Origin: Micromonosporaceae bacterium
GTDB lineage: Bacteria; Actinomycetota; Actinomycetes; Mycobacteriales; Micromonosporaceae
NCBI GenBank assembly: GCA_009377645.1
Contig: WHTQ01000009.1
Location: 27,442 to 91,441, forward strand
DNA length: 64,000 nucleotides
Direction: 5' to 3'
The position numbers and the translations under genes are program-made. Positions 43,276-52,192 of the stretch are shown here, piece after piece. Below the pieces are notes generated by a model, which was not told where the DNA came from, made no database searches, and saw only the letters and a program-made list of their open reading frames with translations. Each line of letters opens with the position of its first letter. Position 1 is the first letter of the stretch.

Positions 43276-44792
43276 CGCACCTCTCCCCTGCGCAGCTCGG
43301 TCGCCTCGCACACGTCGCCCTCGTTGGGCCGGGACCGCCCGGCCAGGTCGCTGATCGTCCAGGCCACCCGCAGCACCCGGTCATACCCGCGGGCCGACAG
43401 CTGGCCGCGTTCCAGCAGCTGCCGCACCGAGCCGAGCGTCCGCCGGGGCAGCCGCCAAGCCGGGGCACGTAGCACCGCACCCGGCACCTCGGCGTTGCTG
43501 CGCCACCCGTGACCGGCCCAGCGAGCGGCCGCCGCCGCCCGCGCCGTCGCCACCCGGTCGGCCACCACCGACGACGGCTCGCTGGCGGCGTGCTCGTCGA
43601 GCAGCGTGGCGGCAGTCAGCGGTTCCAGCCGGACCTGGATGTCGACCCGGTCCAGCAGCGGGCCGGACAGCCGACCCAGGTAGCGCCGCCGCGCCAGCGG
43701 GCTGCACTCACATGCCAAGTCGCCGGCCGGCTTCGCGCACGCACAAGGGTTGGCCGCCAGCACCAGCTGGATCCGGGCCGGAAACGAGGTTTCGCCGTTG
43801 GTGCGGCGCAGGTTGACCGTGCCCTCCTCCAGCGGCTGACGCATCGCCTCCAACGCCCGCGGGCTGAGCTCCGGCGCCTCATCCAGGAACAAGACCCCCC
43901 GGTGCGCCAGGCTCACCGCACCCGGGCGGGCCAGCCCCGAGCCACCCCCCACCAGTGCCGGCACGCTGGCGGTATGGTGCGGCGACTGCAGCGGTGGCCG
44001 GCGCAGCAGTGGCGCGCCCGGCGGCAGCGCGCCGGCGATCGAGTGCAGGGCGGTCACCTCCAGCGCGGCCGCGTCGTCCAGGTCCGGCAGGATCGACGGC
44101 AGCCGCCGCGCCAGCATGGTCTTGCCGGCACCGGGCGGCCCCAGCATCGCCAGATGGTGGCTGCCGGCGGCCGCCACCTCCACGGCCCGCCGCCCGGCCT
44201 CCTGGCCCACCACGTCACACAGGTCCGGCCCGCGGTCCAGCTCCGGCGGCGGCTCATCCGGCGGGTCGAGCAGCGGCCCGCCGCCGCGCACGAAGCTGAC
44301 CAGCCGGTGCAGCGTGTCGGTGGCCCGGACGGTCAGACCCGGGATCAGCGCCGCCTCGGCGGCGTTCGCCAGCGGCACCACCACCCGCCGGATGCCGGCC
44401 TGCGCCGCCGCGAGCACCATCGGCAGCACCCCGCGCACCGGTTGGACGCTGCCGTCCAGGCCCAGCTCGCCGATCACCACCACGTCCTGCAGGGCGGCCA
44501 GCGGCAGCTCGCCGGCGCCGGCCAGCACCGCGCACGCGACCGCGAGATCGAAACCGGAACCCGACTTCGGCAGGGCCGCCGGCAGCAGGTTGACCGTGAT
44601 CCGGCGGTTCGGCCAGTGCTGGCCGGAGTTGACGATGGCGGCCCGCACCCAGTCCCGGGCCTCGTGCAGCGCGGTGTCCGGCAGGCCGGAGAGGATCACG
44701 AGCGGCAGCCCGTTCGCGACGTCCGCCTCCACCTCGACCAGGTGGCCGCGGACCCCGACCAGGCCGACCGAGCGCAGCTTGGCGTAGCTCAT
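43272..44792 (-). CDS. YifB/ComM-family Mg chelatase-like AAA ATPase
   Basis: A 506-residue protein. A Lon-like N-terminal domain (VEVEADVANGLPLVILSGLPD, PKSGSGFDLAVACAVL) is followed by an AAA+ core with Walker A GPPGAGKTMLA and Walker B GVLFLDEAPELSPRALEAMRQPLE, and the NPCACAKPAG Cys-rich loop. ComM is a branch-migration helicase aiding integration of transforming DNA. The ATG overlaps the yraN stop by one base. Confidence 0.92.
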   Translation of the reverse strand: MSYAKLRSVGLVGVRGHLVEVEADVANGLPLVILSGLPDTALHEARDWVRAAIVNSGQHWPNRRITVNLLPAALPKSGSGFDLAVACAVLAGAGELPLAALQDVVVIGELGLDGSVQPVRGVLPMVLAAAQAGIRRVVVPLANAAEAALIPGLTVRATDTLHRLVSFVRGGGPLLDPPDEPPPELDRGPDLCDVVGQEAGRRAVEVAAAGSHHLAMLGPPGAGKTMLARRLPSILPDLDDAAALEVTALHSIAGALPPGAPLLRRPPLQSPHHTASVPALVGGGSGLARPGAVSLAHRGVLFLDEAPELSPRALEAMRQPLEEGTVNLRRTNGETSFPARIQLVLAANPCACAKPAGDLACECSPLARRRYLGRLSGPLLDRVDIQVRLEPLTAATLLDEHAASEPSSVVADRVATARAAAAARWAGHGWRSNAEVPGAVLRAPAWRLPRRTLGSVRQLLERGQLSARGYDRVLRVAWTISDLAGRSRPNEGDVCEATELRRGEVR

Positions 44793-45151
44793 CAGAACGC
44801 CCCTCGCATGTGCACCACCCGCGGGGCACCCCGCCGCGGGGAGAACACCTCGACCACGTCGAACCGCACCTCCCGGGGGCGCACCCCGGTCTCGGCCAGC
44901 CACTCGGCGGCGAGCCGGCGCAGCCGAGCCGCCTTGCGCCGGGTGACCGCCTCGATCGGCGCGCCGAACACCGCGCTCCGGCGGGTCTTGACCTCGCAGA
45001 GCACCAGCGTGTCCCCCTCCCGCGCGACGATGTCGATCTCTCCGGTCGCCGAGCGCCAGTTGCGGTCGAGCAGCACCAGGCCGGCCTCCATCAGGTGCCG
45101 GGCGGCCAGCCGCTCGCCGTACGCTCCGGTCGCCTGTCTCGCGTTCGTCAT
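44792..45151 (-). CDS. UPF0102 (YraN) nuclease-fold protein
   Basis: A 119-residue PD-(D/E)XK-like protein. It has TGAYGERLAARHLMEAG, LLDRNWRSATGEIDIVAREGDTLVLCEVKTRR and a VTRRKAARLRRLAAEWL helix, the usual UPF0102 pattern with E-x-D...E-V-K acidic residues. It precedes comM-dprA, as in many bacteria. The biochemical role is not established. Confidence 0.88.
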   Translation of the reverse strand: MTNARQATGAYGERLAARHLMEAGLVLLDRNWRSATGEIDIVAREGDTLVLCEVKTRRSAVFGAPIEAVTRRKAARLRRLAAEWLAETGVRPREVRFDVVEVFSPRRGAPRVVHMRGAF

Positions 45152-45263
45152 GGCGGACAGGCTGGCAGCCGGACCCGACCGGGACCAGCTCGCATGCTCC
45201 AACTGTGGACAACTCCGACCCCTGTGGACAACAACCTGATCATGCGCTGATGTGGTAAGGGAG

Positions 45264-45824
45264 TCAGGGACGCGGGAGCAGCCGGACCCGACCGAACCCG
45301 AGCAGCGCCAGTGGATCGAGGTAGTGCTCGCCCCGGCGCAGTCCCCAGTGCAGGCAGGCCGCGACGGGGCAGCCAGCGTGCCCGGCCTCGAGGATGCCGA
45401 TCGGGTCGCCGGCGGCCACCACGTCACCGGCCGACACGGTCGGGGTCAGCGGCTGGTAGGTGGTGCGGAGCCGGTCCCGGTGGGCGACGCTCACCACCCC
45501 CCGTCCGGCGACCGGGCCGGCGAAGAACACCACCCCGGCCGCGGCCGCCCGGATCACCGTGCCGGGCGGCACGCCGAGATCGACCCCCCGGTGCCCGGGC
45601 AGCCAGCGCTGGACCGGCGGGTCGAACGGCCGGGTGACGGTGGGCTGTCCGTCCACCGGCCACCGGTAGCCGCCATCGCCCGGGCCGGCCTGGACCGCAC
45701 CGGCCCAGGCCGGCTCGACGCCGGTCCCGGCCGGCGGGAGCGGCGGTTGCGGCAGGAGAGTCGGGAGCAGCAGGAGCAGAAGCAGGAGGTACGCGCGCCG
45801 CGCGGCGCTCTGACGGAGATCCAT
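45264..45824 (-). CDS. M23-family (LytM) peptidase, exported
   Basis: A 186-residue protein with a signal peptide (LLLLLLLLPTLLPQPPLPPAG). The catalytic domain has GHRGVDLGVPPGT (first zinc His and Asp), a VSVAHRDRLRTTYQPL segment and CLHWGLRRGEHYLDPL with the second His-x-x region. It should cut peptidoglycan cross-links outside the cell. The active site appears intact. It lies 112 bases upstream of yraN on the same strand. Confidence 0.85.
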   Translation of the reverse strand: MDLRQSAARRAYLLLLLLLLPTLLPQPPLPPAGTGVEPAWAGAVQAGPGDGGYRWPVDGQPTVTRPFDPPVQRWLPGHRGVDLGVPPGTVIRAAAAGVVFFAGPVAGRGVVSVAHRDRLRTTYQPLTPTVSAGDVVAAGDPIGILEAGHAGCPVAACLHWGLRRGEHYLDPLALLGFGRVRLLPRP

Positions 45825-46046
45825 GCGCGGCAGCCTGGCTCCGGCGCGGGCTGACCGGCAACCCGGGATCCGGCCGGCTGTGGACGGAACCGGCGCTGTG
45901 GACGGCCTCCCAGTCGCGCGGCCGGTGTGGTAGAGAACCCTGATTCAACCCTGATCCGGCCGCCAACGCTCGCACCGGGCGAGATCCGGTGGCAGCATGG
46001 AAGTCAGGCCCCGGGCTCGGGGCCTGGCGCGGAACGAGGAGACGTG

Positions 46047-46274
46047 ATGGCGCAGCAGGGTGGCGGGTTCGGCAAGGTCGTGCTGTGGGTGGTGCTGGGG
46101 ATAGTCGGCATCATCGTCGCCGGCAACATCATCGGCTGGGTGCTGGGCGCCCTGTGGAACATCCTGCTGGCCACGCTGATCATCGGGGCCATCGGCGGGG
46201 TGGCGTTCCTGCTGGTCAGGGCCGCGCGGCGGTCGGTCTCGGGCGGCAGCAACCGGCCGCGGCTCCGGCGCTGA
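46047..46274 (+). CDS. Small membrane protein, unknown function
   Basis: A 75-residue protein with two hydrophobic segments (KVVLWVVLGIVGIIVAGNII and ILLATLIIGAIGGVAFLLV) and a basic tail. ATG 46047 is preceded by GAGGAGACGTG. Similar small proteins occur in actinobacteria next to this chromosomal block. A start further upstream exists but lacks a ribosome site. Confidence 0.65.
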   Translation: MAQQGGGFGKVVLWVVLGIVGIIVAGNIIGWVLGALWNILLATLIIGAIGGVAFLLVRAARRSVSGGSNRPRLRR

Positions 46275-46325
46275 GCTGAGCCCGGGCTGCCGTGCTGAGC
46301 CGACCCCGCCGGGCGGCGGGACGGC

Positions 46326-46649
46326 TCAGGCGCCGAACCCGGAGTCGGAGGGCAGCGAGATGTCCGGCTTCTCCAGCTCCTCCACGTTCACATCCTTGAA
46401 GGTCATTACGCGGACGTTCTTAACGAACCGGGCAGGACGGTACATATCCCACACCCAGGCGTCCTGCATCTCGACCTCGAAGTACACCTCCCCGTCCGAG
46501 TTGCGGACATGCAGGTCCACCTGGTTGGCCAGGTAGAACCGGCGCTCGGTCTCGACCACGTACGAGAACTGGCGGACGATGTCCCGGTACTCCCGGTAGA
46601 GCTGCAGCTCCATGTCGGTCTCGTACTTCTCGAGATCTTCCGCGCTCAT
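46326..46649 (-). CDS. DUF2469 protein
   Basis: A 107-residue acidic protein, nearly identical in pattern to the conserved actinobacterial DUF2469 family: SAEDLEKYETDMELQLYREY, FSYVVETERRFYLANQVDL, EVEMQDAWVWDMYRPARFVK. The function is unknown. It is consistently beside rnhB in actinobacteria, as here. Confidence 0.9.
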   Translation of the reverse strand: MSAEDLEKYETDMELQLYREYRDIVRQFSYVVETERRFYLANQVDLHVRNSDGEVYFEVEMQDAWVWDMYRPARFVKNVRVMTFKDVNVEELEKPDISLPSDSGFGA

Positions 46650-46736
46650 CGCACTCCCCCTCCGGCTGTCCGCTAGCCACCATCATTTCCCACGCCCGGG
46701 TGCCTCCGGGCCAGCTCACCGGATGCCACGCCGAGG

Positions 46737-47456
46737 TTACTCCGCACCCCCGACTCCGCGGACACCCGCGCCGGCCGCCTGCCCCGGGACGTCCAGCTCC
46801 GGATCCTCCCCGAGCCGGTCGGACGACACGTTCGCGTACGAGAACCGGTGGATCGCGCACGGCCCGTACCGCTCCAGCGCCGCGCTGTGCTCGGGCGTCG
46901 CGTACCCCTTGTGCTCGGCGAAGCCGTACCCCGGGTACTCCTCGGCCAGCTCCACCATGATCCGGTCCCGGGTGACCTTGGCGAGCACGCTGGCCGCCGC
47001 CACGCAGGCCGCCACCTGGTCCCCCTTCCAGATCGCCAGCCCGGGCACGTCCAGCCCGTCCACCGGGAACCCGTCGGTGAGCACGTAGTCCGGCCTGGCC
47101 GGCAGCCCGGCCAGCGCCCGCCGCATCGCCGCCAGGTTGCTCACGTGCAGCCCCCGCGCGTCCACCTCGGCGGGCGGGATCGCCACCACCACGTACCCGG
47201 TCGCCCGCGCCACCACCTGCGCGTACACCCGCTCCCGGGCGGCCGGGGTGAGCAGCTTCGAGTCGGCCAGCTCCTCGATCTCACCGCGCCGGCCCGGCGG
47301 CAGCATCGCCGCCGCGGCCACCAGCGGCCCCGCGCAGGCCCCGCGGCCGGCCTCGTCCGCGCCGGCCACCTGGGCGAACCCGCGCCGGCGCAGCGCGCGC
47401 TCCAGCGCGTACAGCCCGCCTTCGGCGCGCACGACGGTACGCGGTGGCGGCAGCAT
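46737..47456 (-). CDS. rnhB: Ribonuclease HII
   Basis: A 239-residue enzyme that removes RNA from RNA/DNA hybrids and single ribonucleotides. The active-site motif VAGADEAGRGACAGPLVAAA carries the DEAGRG acid pair, followed by DSKLLTPAARE, a VLTDGFPVDG strand (third Asp), KGDQVAACVAAASVLAKVTRD (fourth Asp at the end). A Gly-rich tail of 20 residues follows. It lies between lepB and the DUF2469 gene. Confidence 0.94.
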   Translation of the reverse strand: MLPPPRTVVRAEGGLYALERALRRRGFAQVAGADEAGRGACAGPLVAAAAMLPPGRRGEIEELADSKLLTPAARERVYAQVVARATGYVVVAIPPAEVDARGLHVSNLAAMRRALAGLPARPDYVLTDGFPVDGLDVPGLAIWKGDQVAACVAAASVLAKVTRDRIMVELAEEYPGYGFAEHKGYATPEHSAALERYGPCAIHRFSYANVSSDRLGEDPELDVPGQAAGAGVRGVGGAE

Positions 47457-47501
47457 CGCACCTCCTGGATCAGGTCCCTGAGTCGGACCGGGCCGGTCGG
47501 G

Positions 47502-48218
47502 TCAGTTACCGGGCTGCGCGGGGACCGGCGGCTCCCGTTCCGGCGGCCCGTCCGGCACCGCGTCGAAGCTGCCCGGCACCGACAGCCAGGTCATCCGGCT
47601 GGGTGGCCAGAACAGCACGAACGCCCGCCCGATCACCGCATCCTTATCGACGGTAGCCTCCTGCAGGTCGCCGCCGGAGCGCTGGTAGTGGTCCATCGAG
47701 TCGCCGGACGAGCTGCGGTGGTCGCCCAGCAGCCAGAGCCGCCCGTCCGGCACTGTCACCTCGAACGGCGCGGCGGCGGCCGCGTCGCTGACCGCGCCGT
47801 CGGAGTAGAGATAGGGCTCGTCGAGCGGCTGACCGTTGATGATCAACCGTTGCTCCGGGTCACAGCACTCGATCCGGTCACCGCTCACCCCGATCACCCG
47901 CTTGATGAAGTCCTTGTCGGCGGTGTTGCTGCGCCACTCCGGCGGCGCCTCGAAGACGATGACCTCCCCCCGGGCCGGGTCCCGGAAGTGATAGACGACC
48001 TTGTTGACCAGCACTCGGTCGTTGATCTCGAGGGTGTGCTGCATCGACACGGACGGGATGTAGAAGGTCTGCAGCACGAACGCCCGGACCAGGATCGCCA
48101 CGACGATCGCCACTCCCAGCAGGATCGGTAGCTCACGCCAGAACGAGCCCCGGCGCGCTGCTGGCTCCCCGCTCGGCTGGTCTCCGGTCGACTCGTCGGT
48201 CGGCTGCTCGTCTATCAC
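47502..48218 (-). CDS. lepB: Signal peptidase I (second copy)
   Basis: A 238-residue type I signal peptidase with one N-terminal membrane segment (LPILLGVAIVVAILVRAFVL). The nucleophile Ser is in YIPSVSMQHTLEINDRVLVNKV and the general-base Lys in KDFIKRVIGVSGDRIECC. GDHRSSSGDSMDH is the late conserved motif. It overlaps the longer copy just upstream (4 bases). Twin lepB genes are common in actinobacteria. Confidence 0.93.
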   Translation of the reverse strand: MIDEQPTDESTGDQPSGEPAARRGSFWRELPILLGVAIVVAILVRAFVLQTFYIPSVSMQHTLEINDRVLVNKVVYHFRDPARGEVIVFEAPPEWRSNTADKDFIKRVIGVSGDRIECCDPEQRLIINGQPLDEPYLYSDGAVSDAAAAAPFEVTVPDGRLWLLGDHRSSSGDSMDHYQRSGGDLQEATVDKDAVIGRAFVLFWPPSRMTWLSVPGSFDAVPDGPPEREPPVPAQPGN

Positions 48219-49261
48219 TCCGCGAGCCTACGGCGTCGGTCGCGCCGGATGAGCCGGGAACGCGCCGAGTTGGCCCGAATAGTCCCGGCAACCGGCACCA
48301 GAATTGGTAGCCCGAAAGCCACCTGCGCCGCGATCGGCGCGGGCGCGGCCGGTGGCGGCGCGGGCGCCGGCGCCGCCACCACCACCGATGGGACAGTGTC
48401 GAACGTGTCCGGTGCCGGCAGGCTGTCCCACCGGCCGTACGGCCACACGATCAGGAACGCCCGGCCGATCACGTTGTCGATCGGCACCTGGCCCTGGCAG
48501 CGGGAGTCCTGCGACACCTGCCGGTGGTCGCCCATCACGAACAGTTCGCCCGGGTGCACCACAACTGGGGGGAACCGCCGGCTCCGGCAGTCCTGCGCGC
48601 TATCGCCATCGCCATCGCCGGACCCGTTGTCCAATGGGGAGTCACGGATCACGTAGCTCTCGGCCAGCGGCTGGCCGTTGACGAAGACCCGGCCTTCCAC
48701 GTCGCAGCAGGCCACGGTGTCGCCGGGCACGCCGATCACCCGCTTGATGAAGTCCTTCTCCCCGGGCCGGCTGATCCCGACCAGGTCGCCGAGCGCACGC
48801 CCGACCTTCGCGAACATCCCGATGTCGCTGTCCCCACCGCCCACCGGAGCCCACGCATCGGTCCCTCTAAACACCACGATCTCACCGCGCGCCGGGTCCC
48901 GGAAGTTGTAGATGACCTTGTTGACCAGCACCCGGTCGCCGGCGACCAGCGTGTCCTCCATGGAGCCGGAGGGGATGTAGAAGGCCTGCAGGAGGAACGT
49001 GCGCACCAGCACGGCCAGACAGAACGTGATGACCACCAGCAACGGCAGCTCCTGCCACAGTGGCAGGCCCTTCCGCTTGCGCCCGCCCCGGCTGGAGTGG
49101 CGACCGGCCAGCGCCCCGAACGGCGGTGGCGGAGGTGGAGCCGTCGGCTCGGCGGCAGCCGGCATCGCCTCACTGTCCCACCCGGAACCACCGTAGTAGG
49201 ACGGAGGATATGTCGGATAGTCGTGATCGTCGTCACGACCGCTGCGCTCGCCGGCTATCAC
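48215..49261 (-). CDS. lepB: Signal peptidase I (first copy)
   Basis: A 348-residue signal peptidase. A 70-residue acidic/Pro-rich cytosolic start precedes the membrane segment (PLLVVITFCLAVLVRTFLLQ). Ser is in YIPSGSMEDTLVAGDRVLVNKV, Lys in KDFIKRVIGVPGDTVACC and GDHRQVSQDSR follows. A loop between (TDAWAPVGGGDSDIGMFAKV) and a hydrophobic C-terminal segment lengthen it. It cleaves exported preproteins at the outer face. It follows rplS by 57 bases. Confidence 0.93.
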   Translation of the reverse strand: MIAGERSGRDDDHDYPTYPPSYYGGSGWDSEAMPAAAEPTAPPPPPPFGALAGRHSSRGGRKRKGLPLWQELPLLVVITFCLAVLVRTFLLQAFYIPSGSMEDTLVAGDRVLVNKVIYNFRDPARGEIVVFRGTDAWAPVGGGDSDIGMFAKVGRALGDLVGISRPGEKDFIKRVIGVPGDTVACCDVEGRVFVNGQPLAESYVIRDSPLDNGSGDGDGDSAQDCRSRRFPPVVVHPGELFVMGDHRQVSQDSRCQGQVPIDNVIGRAFLIVWPYGRWDSLPAPDTFDTVPSVVVAAPAPAPPPAAPAPIAAQVAFGLPILVPVAGTIRANSARSRLIRRDRRRRLAE

Positions 49262-49318
49262 CGGCGCAAGCTTAGCCGCCGGGCGATGCTTTCGGAACCT
49301 GCGTCGCCCCGGCGTCGC

Positions 49319-49675
49319 TCAGGCGGGCAGCCGCTCCCGCAGCTCCTTGATCTTCGCCTTCTTGCCGCGCAGTTCGCGCAGGTAGTAGAGCTTCGCCCGA
49401 CGCACGTCGCCACGGGTCACGACCTCAAGCCGGTCGATCACCGGGCTGTGCACCGGGTAGGTCCGCTCCACCCCCACCCCGAAGCTGATCTTGCGAACCG
49501 TGAAGGTCTCCCGGATCCCGTCCCCCTGGCGCCGGATCACGACTCCCTGGAAGACTTGGATCCGGGACCGGTTCCCCTCGATCACGCGAGCGTGCACCTT
49601 CAGCGTGTCACCGGCGCGGAAGTCCGGGAGGTCGGTCCGCCGCGACTGGGCGTCCAGCACGTCCAGCGTGTTCAT
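49319..49675 (-). CDS. rplS: 50S ribosomal protein L19
   Basis: A 118-residue L19 of normal length. Typical stretches are [47 protein letters not shown] and [22 protein letters not shown] 49675 is used; an ATG five codons earlier is less likely. It follows trmD by 97 bases. Confidence 0.96.
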   Translation of the reverse strand: MNTLDVLDAQSRRTDLPDFRAGDTLKVHARVIEGNRSRIQVFQGVVIRRQGDGIRETFTVRKISFGVGVERTYPVHSPVIDRLEVVTRGDVRRAKLYYLRELRGKKAKIKELRERLPA

Positions 49676-49772
49676 CGCACGTGTCCTCAAGGCTCAGCGC
49701 ACGCCGCTCGGCGCGGTGCGCGGGATGGTCAAGGGCGGTAGGGCACTCGCCCAGCAAATGTCTGTCGGCTCT

Positions 49773-50549
49773 CTACTCTGCCACATCCTCCGGGGCCGGT
49801 GACAGCCCGGTCCCCGACTCGGCGAGGACCGCCCGGTCCCGCTCGTCCAGCGCTTCGGGCGGCAAGCCGGCCAGCAGGTCGGGCCGGCGGGCGGCGGTCC
49901 GTAGCAACGCCTGGTCCCGGCGCCATCGCGCGATCCGCTGGTGATCACCGGACCGGAGCACCTCCGGCACCTCGTACCCTCGCCAGCTCGCCGGCTTGGT
50001 GTAGAGCGGGGCCTCCAGCAGCCCGCTGGCGTGCGACTCCTCGACCAGCGAGTCGGCGTTGCCGAGCACCCCGGGCAGCAGCCGGACGACCGCCTCCAGG
50101 ATCGCCAGCACCGCCACCTCGCCGCCGAACAGCACGTAGTCGCCGAGCGACACCTCACTGACCGGCATCCGGCCGGCCGCCAGATCGATCACCCGCTGGT
50201 CGATCCCCTCGTACCGGCCGCACGCGAACAGCAGCCGCGGCTCGGCGGCCAGCTCCCGCGCGATCGGCTGTTGGAACGGCGCACCGGCCGGGGTGGGCAC
50301 GACCAGCCGGGGGGTGGCGGCGGGCGGGGCCAGGGCAGCCAGCGCCTCGCCCCACGGCTCCGGCCGCATCACCATCCCCGGCCCCCCGCCGTACGGCGAG
50401 TCGTCGACGGTCCGGTGCACGTCGTGGGTCCAGGTGCGCAGGTCGTGGACGGTGACCGTCAGCACGCCCGCCGCCCGCGCCCGGCCGACCAGCGACAGCT
50501 CCAGCGGAGCGAAGTAGTCCGGAAAGATCGTGACGATGTCCACGCGCAT
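49773..50549 (-). CDS. trmD: tRNA (guanine(37)-N(1))-methyltransferase
   Basis: A 258-residue SPOUT methyltransferase that methylates G37 of tRNAs. [13 protein letters not shown] opens the protein, with [31 protein letters not shown] and [18 protein letters not shown] forming the knotted SAM site, and a [23 protein letters not shown] region as [17 protein letters not shown]. It lies 13 bases after rimM. Confidence 0.96.
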   Translation of the reverse strand: MRVDIVTIFPDYFAPLELSLVGRARAAGVLTVTVHDLRTWTHDVHRTVDDSPYGGGPGMVMRPEPWGEALAALAPPAATPRLVVPTPAGAPFQQPIARELAAEPRLLFACGRYEGIDQRVIDLAAGRMPVSEVSLGDYVLFGGEVAVLAILEAVVRLLPGVLGNADSLVEESHASGLLEAPLYTKPASWRGYEVPEVLRSGDHQRIARWRRDQALLRTAARRPDLLAGLPPEALDERDRAVLAESGTGLSPAPEDVAE

Positions 50550-50562
50550 GGCCGTGGCCACC

Positions 50563-51105
50563 TCACAGATCCAGCAGGCCGGGCGGCGGGTCGACCACCA
50601 CCCGGCCACCGGCCAGGTCGACTTCCGGCACGATCGCGGCCACGAACGGCACCAGCGCGGTACGCCCGTCCGGGCGCGCCACCACCAGCCGGTCCGCGGC
50701 CGATCCATGATCCACTCGGGTGACCTCCCCGAGCCGCTCGCCGGCCGGGCTGACCGCGGCCAGCCCGACTAGCTGCTGGTCGTGGAACTCGTCCGGATCG
50801 GTCGGTGGAGTGAGCGTGGCGCTGTCGACGTACAGCAGCAGCCCACGCAGCCGGTCGGCGGCGTCCCGGTCGGCCACGCCCTGGAACGTCACGATCAGCC
50901 GGCCCTGGTGCGGGCGCAGTGCCTCGATCGTCAACGACTCCGGAGGCGGCGGGTCCGGCGGCCGGCGCCGCCCCGCCGACGGCTCCCCGGCGACCAGGGT
51001 CGCACCGACCGCGTACCGCTGCTCCGGTTCGTCGGTGCTGATCTCGACCAGCACCTCACCGCGGACCCCGTGCGGCCGAACGATCCGGCCCACCGTGAGG
51101 AGCAT
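50563..51105 (-). CDS. rimM: Ribosome maturation factor RimM
   Basis: A 180-residue 16S rRNA processing factor that binds S19. [21 protein letters not shown] is diagnostic for the N-terminal beta barrel. The PRC-barrel region has [14 protein letters not shown] and [32 protein letters not shown] short Pro/Arg insert near residue 45 is atypical. Its ATG overlaps the KH-domain gene stop by one base. Confidence 0.94.
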   Translation of the reverse strand: MLLTVGRIVRPHGVRGEVLVEISTDEPEQRYAVGATLVAGEPSAGRRRPPDPPPPESLTIEALRPHQGRLIVTFQGVADRDAADRLRGLLLYVDSATLTPPTDPDEFHDQQLVGLAAVSPAGERLGEVTRVDHGSAADRLVVARPDGRTALVPFVAAIVPEVDLAGGRVVVDPPPGLLDL

Positions 51106-51338
51106 CAGTACGCGTCGATGATGTCCACCCGCACCCCACGGCCACCGATGGACGTGACCACCTGCCGGAGCGCCTTGGCGGTCCGGCCGCCGCGCCCGAT
51201 CACGGTGCCGAGGTCGTCCGGGTGCACCCGGACCTCCATCCGCTTGCCCCGGCGGCTGTCGACCAGCCGCACCCGGACGTCATCCGGGTGATCCACGATG
51301 CCCTTGACCAGGTGCTCCAGGGCCGGCTTGAGAGCCAC
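51105..51338 (-). CDS. KH-domain RNA-binding protein (KhpA family)
   Basis: A 77-residue single KH domain, with the VIGRGGRTAKALRQVV loop (GxxG as GRGG) for RNA contacts. It matches the small KhpA/YlqC protein found between rpsP and rimM in Gram-positives. GTG 51338 begins one base after the rpsP stop. It is thought to act as an RNA chaperone in growth and division control. Confidence 0.93.
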   Translation of the reverse strand: MALKPALEHLVKGIVDHPDDVRVRLVDSRRGKRMEVRVHPDDLGTVIGRGGRTAKALRQVVTSIGGRGVRVDIIDAY

Positions 51339-51339
51339 C

Positions 51340-51921
51340 TCAGCCCTGCCCGCCGGAGTCCGCACCGGCCTGGCCGGTCCCGGTGCCGGCGGTCCCCTCG
51401 GCCGGCGCGGCCTCGGCCGCGGCGGCCGGCGCACCGGCATCCGGAGCACCGGCCTCCGGCTTACTGGCGTCCGGCGTACCGGCTGCCTTCTTGGCGGTCC
51501 GGCCGGCGGTCGCCTTCTTGGCCGCCTTCTTCGCCGGCGGCCTGTCCGCCTCTCCCTTGCCCTTCGGGTCGGCCAGCCCGGCCGCCGCCTTCGCCTCCGC
51601 CTGGTAGACCGCGTGCTGGTCCACCCGGGCCGCGGGTGTCTTCAACGCCTGCGGCGGCGGCGGCAGGCCCTTGAACTTCTGCCAGTCGCCGGTCTTACGC
51701 AGGATCGCCTGCACCGGCTCGCTCGGCTGGGCGCCGACCGACAACCAGTACTGCACCCGCTCGGAGTTGACCTCGATCCGCGAGGGCTCCTCTTTCGGGT
51801 GGTAGATGCCGAGGTTCTCGATCGCCCGGCCGTCTCGCTTCTTGCGCGAGTCGGCCACGACGATGCGGTACTGCGGGTTGCGGATCTTTCCCATCCGCAG
51901 AAGCCGGATTCGTACGGCCAC
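51340..51921 (-). CDS. rpsP: 30S ribosomal protein S16 with extended tail
   Basis: Residues 1-85 are S16 ([55 protein letters not shown]). The protein then continues to 193 residues with a Lys/Ala-rich then Ala/Gly/Glu-rich tail ([19 protein letters not shown]). Extended S16 tails are seen in actinobacteria. GTG 51921 heads the rpsP-KH-rimM-trmD-rplS run. Confidence 0.95.
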   Translation of the reverse strand: MAVRIRLLRMGKIRNPQYRIVVADSRKKRDGRAIENLGIYHPKEEPSRIEVNSERVQYWLSVGAQPSEPVQAILRKTGDWQKFKGLPPPPQALKTPAARVDQHAVYQAEAKAAAGLADPKGKGEADRPPAKKAAKKATAGRTAKKAAGTPDASKPEAGAPDAGAPAAAAEAAPAEGTAGTGTGQAGADSGGQG

Positions 51922-52192
51922 GTGTGTTCGCTCCTGTTGCGGGTCGTCACCGCCGCGTCGCCGCGGCCGGTGAGCGGGTGAGCCGCCGGCACCCACGTGG
52001 GGAGCAGGGTCCGGTGCTCGATGGACTGGTCACGCGCCCGGGGTAGAGGGCACCGCGCGCGAACCGGATACCAGCCGTTCATTCTGCCAGACGCCGGCGC
52101 GCGGTCGCCAGGCGGACCAGCCGGCGGCGTGCTACCGTCCCATCCGACCCCGCCGCCGACCCGCTCGCCCTCCGGCGGGGGATCGGGGGAGG